Positions 48,701 to 58,446 of a stretch of DNA of 64,000 bases are shown piece after piece (the stretch's first letter is position 1; every line of letters starts with the position of its first letter). Source of the stretch: Labyrinthula sp. Ha. Lineage: Eukaryota; Sar; Bigyra; Labyrinthulida; Labyrinthulaceae. The notes beneath the pieces were generated by a model that was not told the DNA's origin, did not search any database, and saw nothing but the letters and a program-made list of their open reading frames with translations. Location: contig JAALGZ010000051.1 in the NCBI GenBank assembly GCA_015227615.1, positions 1 through 64,000 of the forward strand, in the 5' to 3' direction. The position numbers were made by a program, and so were the translations under genes.

Positions 48701-51412
48701 GTCATTATATTATAACTGACTAATATACCCCCTATCACAGAGACCGTAACAAACACGAGGAAAACGGGTAAAAGAAATTCAAGTGTAAGACCAAGAAGCT
48801 GTACCATTAAATACTACCTTTCAGTCTGTGATATAAAGATCTTACACAATTCAAGAATAAAGTAACATATGATAAAGCTACCCCGGAATATATTTCTCAA
48901 TAGATTGGAGAAGAGCATTTGAAGATTAAATTGGTATTAAAAGCGTGAATATGGTTTTGATTAACCAGAGAAAGAAAGCACTTATACCAAAAGGAATTCT
49001 TTTTAGTGCCAACCTAAACATATAACCGTATTTCTACCATTACGGAGTGTAACTTCCTAAGGAATTTCTTGGTGGCAGGACATCTCACACAGAGTATAAT
49101 TACATATGTTGCCTTGGTTGCTTGTCCCAGAATAAAACTTATTGTTACTAATAAGAATTAAAATATTTCATACAAACCATTATACTCTAGAATGGTTACA
49201 AATGCGACCTCTACCAATTTAATCATTATCAGCACCCGGTAATTGACTTAGGAGTAAATACACTCAACCAGAGCCATAATCTACTGAATCCGAAGACCTA
49301 GCGCTAGGAAATAATGATTATCTACTTCCACAAAATCTAAAATTTACTTAAGATACCGTTTATGGGTTGTATGTTTTTTATCATGAACTTTAACACTAAT
49401 TAGTATTTTTAAGAAGCTCAGTTCTATGTGCAAGAAAACATAAAATCAAGTACTCACTATTGATTTTATTTTGCTAGACATAATCATGTACCAAAATGCC
49501 CTCTGTATGAATAGATACATGTAGAAAGGGGTAAGCTGTATAAGAATGAAGATAGATGCAGGAGCTGAATAACACGGGTAAAGATTCTCTTGAAGATCAT
49601 AGTAGAATATTGCTCAGGCTTGAAAACTCTTAGGAACAATATTGATATAACCAGAAGGTCCTTAAGATTGATGTGTTAAAGTAGGTGCTCATAGTAGATT
49701 GTTACACTAAGTAAACCCGTAAGTTCACAAATTATGAGAGAGCTCTGACGTAGCAAACATAACCTCTTAAGGTTTGCACGCAGCAAACCTCCAGAATTAG
49801 GAACAGAGGAAGCTACTACACTGTTTGCTGCTCACCCTTACATGAGGATAAACTCAATGAGCTCAAGAATCCTTACAACTATTGGCTGGAAGTCCAAAAT
49901 GCAGTATTAAATATATTTCAAGTATAAATTCCCGAAAAGTCCACTTTGTTCCTGTTTTCCCACTACATATTTGATGTTTACTTCATAGGTGATGGCAGTT
50001 ATGGCAATTGCTAAAAGGGTCAATCGTCGATATGTTGCGAGATAAGGCTGAGAGCAGCTGTTTATAGCTGAAGTGCTTGTTTTAGTGAAAGTTATAACTA
50101 TAAATTTACATCTAATTAAATAACTGCTTATGAGATATAAGGAGGTATTGTTTTCTGGGGTGTTGCTCTTATGTTTCTTGTTTCAGAAGAATATTTGCAC
50201 TTATGTCTGCGTATGAATTTTCCATTAATCGAACCACTTAAATTTTAACATTTTTTTATTTTGATAACCTAAGAGAATTTTGCTACGTTAGAACCAAAGA
50301 AAATGTCAGCTGGAATTGGGTATAAAGTGTGTTTATATGAAGGCATCATTTTCGTGAAATCTAGTAACTATGAAAATTGGGTGTAGCCACTATATAGTAA
50401 ACGGTAAAACGGGTTGCTTTATTGCTTAATGTGAGAGAAAACGAGCTTAAATCGAAAATTAGTGCCGATTCTGAAGTGTAAGAAGTAGTTCAGTACATAC
50501 CTGCCGAAGATTAACCTTCTCGCCTAGTGCATGGTGGATTTAGGTCAGTTTTTCATTTCCTTTTAAACGCAATGTGGGAGTTTATATCTGCTAAATATCA
50601 CATTACTAGTGTGGAGAAATATGTAGCTCGTAGTCTAGCCAAGTTTTTCAACGCTGTGCAAGGATGTTATAAAGCAAGAACTAATACAGCATGATCTCCA
50701 AATTTGTAAGCTAAGTTAGACGACCGATTGGGTCAGTTAGAATAAGTTTAAGGTCTTACGTAAAGCTAGAAGGAGAAATCGGAAAATAGTTACAGATGTG
50801 TTCAACCAATTAGACAAACAGAAGCAATACATATCTTCCTCACTGGTAAAGGCTAGAGAAACAGTCCTATATATATGGTTTTGTTTATTGTTTGATCTCG
50901 TCATATGATTTTGCCTAATAGTGTCCTATAGATATCCTTTTAAGAAGATAAAACTGACTATCAATGATAGAATAAACTTTTGGATGTCATTTTATAAGGG
51001 GCACTATAGTTGAAAAAACTAGAGAAGAAAGGATTGTTACGAAGAGGCTCTACTATGGAGTGATTATAACTTAATTAATGGTGATAATCTATAGAGAGGC
51101 TTCGTTAGAAATCAAGTCTTACCAAAAGCCTGTAAGACTTTCGGCTAGAAATTTTAATTTCAAAATTTAAGCGAGCTTCAATGGTAACGAATGGTTTGCT
51201 TGGTTTATATTGGTTTCTCTGTTAGTGTTTTTTTTTGCCATAGAGGATGTACCTTTCAGGAAATAAATATAAAAACAATACAGTTCCGGGTTCTATTCTT
51301 ACCCCACCTGTTGTAAAGAAAAGGTCTGTTCCTAATCTTCTTATTGTGTCAAACTACTATTGAAAATTACGAACTGCCACTATAATTCAGGAATCTTCTT
51401 ATCAAGAATAGA
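42707..51412. other. gene-free AT-rich tract (8.7 kb)
   Basis: No frame above 90 codons and no recognised domain. It contains the small inverted hAT-like copy at 43.2 kb. The part near 50.3-51.2 kb has a faint coding-like texture but is broken into short frames. Confidence 0.5.
43215..43446. mobile_element. hAT-like element, family 1 copy E, inverted deletion derivative (about 230 bp)
   Basis: The left side carries GGATTTGATTTATTGATAAA, the reverse of the right end of the 14.3-kb copy. The right side carries TTATTGATAATCAGAATCAA and TTATCAAATAGTTATAG, the reverse of its left end. The element is therefore in the opposite orientation and has lost most of the centre. Termini and target duplication are too eroded to place exactly. 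Confidence 0.6.
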
Positions 51413-51724
51413 CTATGTTTGAGTCAGTTTTAAATAACACACTCTTGTAAGGGTCGTATAGTATTGTGAATATATCTTAGGATGACCCCAAGCAAGAGAA
51501 GTTATATGGATAATATATCCTAATACTGCATTACTCCATATAAACCATATTATCCAAACTCCTGGATCTGGGAATAATTTTGTCGTGTAAAGTTTACTCC
51601 TTACAATATGAATTGGGATTTGGACTTTCAGCATCTCAGGCACTGGAAAAATGTTTGACACGATACACTGGTTGATAACAACTCCTAGAATACCCTTTAC
51701 ACAATAGTTCCGTCTTTCGGACAC
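51413..51724 (-). other. 103-codon open frame divergent from RGS copy B, unsupported
   Basis: The frame starts only 28 nt from the RGS copy B start codon, on the other strand. It contains one strongly hydrophobic stretch (VWIIWFIWSNAVLGYIIHI) and no known family. Part of it (GVVINQCIVSNIFPVP) vaguely resembles the frame lying in the same position before RGS copy C. It may be a relic, a chance frame or part of a tiny-intron gene. Confidence 0.2.
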
Positions 51725-51752
51725 TTAACTAGAGCAAGCAAACTCAACACAA

Positions 51753-53165
51753 ATGAATTCAACAGCAGAAGAGTGTATTCATACACCCGAATACACACAA
51801 CAACTGCAAATATTCTCTCTGCTCCAAATATGTATCAGTGCTTGTGGAATATTTCTCTCTTTCTGTCTTTGGATCAACTTCGATAACAAAAATTATCCCA
51901 GTCTTAGTCAAAGATCTTCATTTCAAGTTGGGTTAATTTGCTTAGCTTCTCTCTGCTATAACTTAATATCTCCTGGATATAGAATAGAACCAAGCTCAGA
52001 GGAATTTCTCAGTTGTTTTGGTTTCAATATTCTTTTTGTAGTTGCTGTCTTGTTACCATTAATTGTCCAAGTATTCCGTTTACAAAGATTATATTTACAA
52101 CTTCAATATAATATAATGAGTTTGTTAGCATTTGAAAAAGTTTCTTTAAAATACTATTCTCAAATGGCTAAAAGAGAAAAAGAGCGAAAAAGATCTAGTT
52201 CAGCTGAGAAACCTAAGAAACAGAATAATTCAGAAAAGCTTGCCACGGATCCAATTGATAGACTTAAGTCTGAACAATTAAGAAAAAGATTGACTCGAAG
52301 ATATTCAAACATAGAGTTAGTCATTTGGATCACTTTGGCTCTTATTGTGTTTGTTGTATATTCTTTTTCAATGTGTCATTTATATTCTGGTTGCTCAGGT
52401 CAATCACCAACAATGAAACTAATAAATAAAATTACTCTGATGATATCTTGTTCTCTAGGTCTGTTTATTGCTGTTCATGTCCATTTCAAAACAAAAGATT
52501 TACCAGATCCTTACTCCTTTCTACTGGAGATAAAACTTTCTATTGCTTTTCCGTTCTTGTCAGCTTGTTGTTTTTTACTATTGGATGAATTCTTTCCTCG
52601 AAGGGATTCGCAAGAAATTTACACTTGGGATCCCTTGTTAGCTTTGGATACGGGATTTGGACTTAGTTTTTTTATTGCTATAGTGTATCCATTGAGAGTT
52701 ATTTTTCCATGCTTTAGGTTAAAAGAAGTTGATGATGTTTCTCTTAAGAAGGTTTTGGAATCTCCAGGAGGTTTGATTCTCTTTAAAAGCTACATGGTCT
52801 ATGAATTAAGTGTTGAAAACTTACATTTTTATTTAGCAGCTACAAAATGGAAAGAAGCGTTTTCGAATTTCGGAGCTGATACCAGATCAAGAATGGCTGC
52901 CAATATTATGAACCGGTGGATTCAAGATCCTGAAAAGAATGCTCGAATTGATTCACACTATGTTAACCTTGGATTTGAAGTGAATGCTGAAATTAGAAAA
53001 AGAATAGCATCGCACGAGGTCGATGAGACTCTGTTTGATAAAGCTATAGTAGAAGTTTACGAACTTATGTGGTATAATAGTTTTGCAAGGTTTAAGAAGT
53101 CACGGGGTTATAAAAGGTTTTTGGGTGTTGATCAGGGTTTAGAAGCATCTGGATTAAGTGTCTGA
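51753..53165 (+). CDS. seven-transmembrane RGS protein, copy B (470 aa)
   Basis: Same architecture as AtRGS1: an outside N-terminus with an NST sequon at residues 2-4, seven helices (about 19-41, 57-75, 88-110, 187-209, 225-245, 261-280, 295-318) and a cytoplasmic RGS domain at 329-456. The second cytoplasmic loop (111-186) is long and strongly basic (a KREKERKR run). In the RGS domain the Asn of VENLHFY and the Arg of NSFARF, positions that contact G-alpha in animal RGS4, are kept. The usual Asp before the Ser is Asn (N442). Intronless, ends in TGA. Copy C at 58.4 kb is a close paralogue with the same orientation and nearly the same length, so the pair arose by duplication. Likely a membrane GTPase activator or sensor for G-protein signalling. 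Confidence 0.9.
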   Translation: MNSTAEECIHTPEYTQQLQIFSLLQICISACGIFLSFCLWINFDNKNYPSLSQRSSFQVGLICLASLCYNLISPGYRIEPSSEEFLSCFGFNILFVVAVLLPLIVQVFRLQRLYLQLQYNIMSLLAFEKVSLKYYSQMAKREKERKRSSSAEKPKKQNNSEKLATDPIDRLKSEQLRKRLTRRYSNIELVIWITLALIVFVVYSFSMCHLYSGCSGQSPTMKLINKITLMISCSLGLFIAVHVHFKTKDLPDPYSFLLEIKLSIAFPFLSACCFLLLDEFFPRRDSQEIYTWDPLLALDTGFGLSFFIAIVYPLRVIFPCFRLKEVDDVSLKKVLESPGGLILFKSYMVYELSVENLHFYLAATKWKEAFSNFGADTRSRMAANIMNRWIQDPEKNARIDSHYVNLGFEVNAEIRKRIASHEVDETLFDKAIVEVYELMWYNSFARFKKSRGYKRFLGVDQGLEASGLSV

Positions 53166-54360
53166 GTTTTGTTTCAGTACCCACAGAGCCTTATTAATTA
53201 ACTCTGCATGGTGTTGAAAGTATGATATATTCTTTACTTGAGTTATCATTGTTTTGTTTTCGTTTATTCTTATAATTCCTTTATTATTTCTTCAAGTCCT
53301 TAAGTGAGTATTGCGGAATTGCAGCAACGTAAACGTTGTAGGAAAATTTGAATGAAACCCAGGTTTTGGCGACTATGATGTTTTTCACTTGTATAGTTTT
53401 TTTCCGGTTTTGTTTTTGTAGAAGCTTCTTTCTTGAGGGATATTTCTGAGATTTTTTCTCTAATTCCTACTACATGCGGCAATAATTTCTACTGCATACT
53501 GTTGAAGGTTAGTATTTATTATTAGTTTAGGTAAGCACATTGTTTATTCTGGTACCAACCAGACTTAATACTTAACAATACTTTGAGAAGATAAATGAGC
53601 TATTCAACACATACATCTAGGTGCTAATGTTATGACACTAAGGTCTACAAATTTCTTCGTCCTCTAAAATTTGAAACTCCAAGGTGCAAAATTTCATAGA
53701 TGTTAAATTCAGTAAGACTAATATTAGGTGCTCATGAATAAAATAAGATAATAAGGAGGTGTACTCCCTTGAGAAGATCGTTAGAGAGTAAGCCCCATAT
53801 ACTATTCTTCAGCAACAAATATGAAAATTTGTCTGAAGTTTTGTTTTAATTAAAATACTGTACTAGATTCTTATTCGATTTGAAGGTATGGTAAACATCA
53901 TATCGAGGTTTACTCACAGTGACTTTACGGTTTCTACCTGTTGAGCCAAACTTTGGAAATTCACAGTAACATATACGAAAACAACAATAATACTAAGTAA
54001 TCTTATCGCATCAAATACTAAGCACCAAGTGGCAAAGACGTATCTTAAAGTTTCAGTATTAATTTCCTTTCATTTGAGGCTATGCTGGTTGATTACAGCA
54101 CAAAATTAGTTTCCCTTTAGGTTATGGCCACCTTTCTTGTAAAAGGTACCCATGAAGGAATGAGTTAAAGGACCCATCAGTAACTCAAATTTAATATTGA
54201 GGTAAGTTCAAGAATTCAGCTGGGGGTTTCGGAGTGATTGTCTTCTAGCTCAGGTTTGAGGAGCTCTACTCTTTTTTCCTTGTACGGATATTGGTAGGCT
54301 TCGGATTGGTGTAAAAAATGAATGAGTAAATGATTCTTACATTCATTCTAACTATGAATA
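53166..54360. other. gene-free tract between RGS copy B and a repeat cluster
   Basis: AT-rich, with no frame above 65 codons. Nothing recognisable. Confidence 0.5.
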
Positions 54361-54366
54361 AGAAGT

Positions 54367-54958
54367 TGGGGATTTTGATTCGAAATAAATGATTCTGTTT
54401 CAATTTTGATTATCCATAATCAATGAAAACAATTTTGCAAGTAATATTGATTATTAAAAAGGGCACTGTTTGATATTTTCCTGACGTATAAAACGAGTTT
54501 TGAGGAATTCGAATTTAGCTTTACTGATAGTGAGGTTTTTGATCATATGGCCAATCATATTATCCGTCTCCATAATTTATTCCAATACGAGCGTTGGAAA
54601 CAAGGCCTATTCCCGGGCAATATATTTTTTCGCCCCGTTTATTCCCTAACTATTTTTTGGATATATGGTCCATTTGTAATGGTTTTCATACTCCGCAAAA
54701 ATGGTGGGAAAAACATCTGCATGACTTCGTGATTTGCTTTGCTGCTCAAATATCATTCGAGGTATTATTTTATATTAGAATGATTTAAATATCATTCTAG
54801 GAATATCAAAATCAGAAAAAATTAAAAAAATTCAAAGTTATTGATAATATCATTTCAATACTGATATAGTTTCCTCAAATGCTACCCTGGATCTTCGTAA
54901 GAAAAATATAAGTAGAAAATTTATTGATAACTTATCAATAAGTTTTGCCTGACGCCTA
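54367..54958. mobile_element. degraded hAT-like fragment, family 1-related copy C
   Basis: The right arm TTATTGATAACTTATCAATAA followed by an end in GCCTA resembles the right arm of the family 1 elements. The left arm has TTGGGGATTTTGATTC and TTTTGATTATCCATAATC. Inside, a plus-strand frame at 54594-54788 contains HTPQKWWEKHLHDF, reminiscent of the WW..H stretch in the C-terminal dimerisation region of hAT transposases, so this may descend from an autonomous copy. The flanks show no target duplication; the limits are approximate. Confidence 0.45.
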
Positions 54959-55027
54959 CTCCATTCCGAAGGAAATTAGTCCCTGTACGGCACAGTTTCT
55001 GCCGTTTAGTAATGGAGCTTCTGTATC

Positions 55028-56217
55028 TAGGGTTTCTTATCATATGGGGAATCAGGATAGTTGAGGGTAATTTTCCTATAGTTTTCCTTAACGTTAATAA
55101 CGGTAAACAAAATTGGAGTCTTATCGTTTAACGGAAAAAAGGTGATGTTAACGGAAACCCCGACAAGGACAACACGTAACGGTACATACCGGTATGTTTG
55201 GTTAATGCCAAAAAAAACAAATTTTCTCTTCCTGGTTAAAGTCAAAACAAAACAAGTTCAGAAAAAATTCCTTGTGTGAAAAAAAAGGTGGCGACAATAC
55301 AAACACGACTGTTTTTTTAAAATGGAAAAATAATCACTTGTTCTCTACATCTTCAAGATTAGTTGTCTTCTACTTTTTGGAAATTTTGCTTAGCTGAACT
55401 GTCTGAGAGATGTATTTTCTTGGGCCGAGAAACGCTATGATTATAAAAAGAAAAAAAACCGACCAACTGAGATAAGATGACGTTAAATTCATTGCTCTTA
55501 GGTATATGTTTTTTACTTTGAGGCAGGATAGGTGCATTTCTATATGAAGACTATGCAAAATCTTAGCTATCGCGATTAAATATGTTTTGTTTTCATAAAA
55601 TTAAAATTAATTTAAGTGATCTACTTTAATTTTTTTTAAAGATCTTTTAAAAACTTTTCAATGGTGTGCTTTAAATATCCTGAAGTGAGGTTTGAGCGAA
55701 GATAGGTGCATTTCTTTGTAAAGACTATGCAAAATTCTTGCTCTGGCCAAGGTATTACCTCTATTTTGTCGGTTGCATTTTCTTTCGGAAAGTAGATTTA
55801 GTCCTTTTAAATTGCTTAGAAAGGTGTTTGGAATATTTAGCTACTCTCTAGGAGTTATTTTGAGCTTAGATTGAGATAAGTGTAAGGGTAATGTTAGTAG
55901 TCACAGGAAGGTTTTCATAGCAAATAACTTGCAAATGATGTTGATTCTTTGCTGAAATTGCTTTTGAGTCCGCTTTTCCTTCAATTTTATTCCTTTACAG
56001 GAAGAGTATAGGCATAATAGATTATGAAGACATGATTTGGCAAGAATATTAAATTGTTATGAGATTTTGGGGACAGCAAGAGTTATCGTGGAAATCATGC
56101 TTAACGGAAGTTTCTGTTAAATTCACAATACGCTAAGGATTCCTTACCGTTAACAACGGTAAGCAAAATTTGGACATTTTTCCAGATAGTTAACGGTAAG
56201 CACTATACGAAACCCTA
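55028..56217. mobile_element. hAT-like non-autonomous element, family 2 copy D (1190 bp)
   Basis: The ends are TAGGGTTTCTTATC and, reversed from the right, TAGGGTTTCGTATAG. An imperfect 8-bp target duplication flanks them (TCTGTATC at 55020-55027, CATGTATC at 56218-56225, 6 of 8). Subterminal regions carry repeated GTTAACGG and CCGTTAAC words in both orientations, a likely transposase-binding array. The centre holds degenerate tandem repeats of about 174 bp rather than a transposase. It lies 70 bp from the hAT-like fragment at 54.4-55.0 kb, so this is an insertion hot spot. Confidence 0.75.
55340..55890. repeat. degenerate ~174-bp tandem repeats inside element D
   Basis: The clearest pair is 55517-55570 and 55691-55744, both with GATAGGTGCATTTCT and AGACTATGCAAAAT-like blocks, offset exactly 174 nt. 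A weaker match at the same offset upstream (GGAAATTTTGCTTAGCT near 55.38 kb) and downstream (TTGAGCTTAGATTGAGATAA near 55.87 kb) suggests three to four units. Confidence 0.6.
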
Positions 56218-56225
56218 CATGTATC

Positions 56226-58032
56226 CTTCTAGCTAGGCGTATTTAATGAGAGAGTCTTTACAAGAGCTTCTTGTGAAAAACTCTCTCGTTATCTCTTAAA
56301 GTAAATATTTAAACAAAATCCTTCTCGAGAAGCTCTCGTTATCTCGATAAACACACCAACTTCTAACTAAGCCTATATCGGGAAATATAGCCAATGGATT
56401 CTAATCTAGCACGAAAAAAACTGTTATAGTTGCCAAGTATCTCTACCGAGAAAGTTCTATCGAGAGGAACCCCTGGTAATCCCGCAAGAGAAATTTCTAG
56501 TAGTAATCCTTCTGGAGAAATTTTCGGTATCTAGTTAGAGAAACCTTGTAGTTACCATAGGGCTCCTCATCCTGAACGAAGTACCAATTGTCAAATAAAC
56601 CATGAATCCTAACTCTGGTTTTACTTCCAATATAAACGTCTCTCATGATCCTAGTACAAACTTCGGAATATTGCCATGAAGCTTGATAGGTTTCATTAAG
56701 GAAGTTCGAACCTACTAGATAAGAAAACCTAGTCGTAACATCATTGGAATCAAAACATATGTTTATTATAAAAGCACAACCAAGAACAAAAATTTTAAAT
56801 ATTTATATTAAATTGCAAAACCCGTTGCCAGGTTCACACAGGATAAGACTTTGTAGCAAGTAAGTTGTCTTAGTTTTAACGGAAGGTCTCAAATTTAATT
56901 ATTTCACTGCTTATTCTGACTCTGTACCTCTAAACATTTTAGAAATTTGGCCTAAATTTTTCCTCCTGATGTGTCTGCATAAGGATCAACCTCCCATTTA
57001 GCTTCTTTACAAACTCTTAGAATCCTCCCAATATATTAATTATAGGTTCTGAATTGGTAAGAAGAGAAAAAAGAGATGCAAAAGTTTGTTGAAAAGAAAA
57101 CTATTATCATTGTAAAAACTGTGCTGAGAAGGTTGAAGAAATTAAACCATTAAACAATGCTTGATACCGCTCTCTGAAACCTTACTTTCTTTTCACCAAA
57201 TTGCTTCCTTTTTTTGAATTTGTTGATTGATAGCTTTGTTTTGGTTAAGCTCATTTGAAAATTAGTTCAACTCTATGGCGCTACGAACTCTGGTACCCAT
57301 TTCGGTCTCCAAATATATCCTTTACACTGACCTGCTTATATAACATTATGTATTTTCAAAACTCATACATAGCTACTATAACTTAAAAAAAAATTATATA
57401 TATGAGCTTAGATAATTTAACTTAAGACTATGTAAGTTCAATAATGTGATGTTACGCAGGTAAGTTATGAGCAACCACGGAGAATGTCCTGTGATCTTAA
57501 CTCTTGGGGAGAAGCACGTGCGGAATTTCAACTTTGCTATGAAACACATGACAGAAATTACCCAAAAAAAACACTTCTTTGTGTCATTACCTAATAGTTA
57601 GGTGTTCCTACGCAAAAGTTTCATAATACACACTTTATAATTTTCGTACCAGATTGTAGTTCTAAGAACTTGCAGATTGCGCAATAAGGATTGTAGAGGG
57701 AGATCACATTCATTAACCTAACTAACAAAAAGGAAACAGAGAGTACAAATGAAACAATAAGTATTAGCTTCGGTTTGTCTTTATTAACATAATGCCCTGA
57801 AAAGGTTAAGGGAAATACTAGTTCCATTGCTTATGTTTCTTTTCAAACGTAATAAAAGTTATATTTGTATGTTTTCTCTTTTCTTCGCTGAGTCCAGAAG
57901 ATTGAAGGTTACTTGTCAGTCTATTGATTCGAAAGTATATTAGTCTCAGTATATTGTTGAAGTATGTATTTTTTTGTTTCTTTTGCCTGCAAAATATTCT
58001 CTCAGAAGCATTTTAAAACCAATACCAATCTT
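56226..58032. other. gene-free tract
   Basis: No gene. Between 56.2 and 56.8 kb the DNA is less AT-rich, with several CTCTCGTTATCTC and CGAGAA words that look like remnants of a further repeat, but no ends could be defined. Confidence 0.45.
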
Positions 58033-58359
58033 CTAAGTTCTCAGCTTTCGAAGAATGAGACCAGCCGGGATCTTCGATAGAAGTCTATCTCGCTCATAAA
58101 TACATAAGAATCCGTAAGCAAATTCCTCTCCCCAGAAAAAGAAAGAGTATCGTAAAATTGTTAACGTTAATAAACAATAAATCTTATTTTTGGCGTTACT
58201 ATTAGTAAAAAATAAGGTACAAGCAATACCAGTAATATACCGGAATATTAGTATAAGAGCAAAGAATGAACTGGGAACAAGAAACACTGTGGAACAGATT
58301 TGGTCACCAATAACTCCCCGACTTAACCTTTCTTTCCGTATTACTCTCTTATAATACAT
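58033..58359 (-). other. 108-codon open frame divergent from RGS copy C, unsupported
   Basis: Starts 88 nt from the RGS copy C start on the opposite strand. Two hydrophobic stretches (FLVPSSFFALILIFRYITG and a second near residues 61-85) would make a small membrane protein. GVIGDQICSTVFLVP weakly resembles a segment of the frame in the same position before copy B. The family is not recognised; it may be a relic. Confidence 0.25.
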
Positions 58360-58446
58360 TAAACTTATTCTCCCTTACAGAACCTATTAGGAACAAAAAA
58401 CAACCTAACATACTCTCTCTTCCTGAAGTACTACAAGAATAAGGTA

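Noticed and set aside
54295-54310. TAGGCTTCGGAT as left end of the 54-kb hAT-like fragment
   Set aside because: The 8-mer before it does not match the 8-mer after the right end, and the arm does not align with the other copies.
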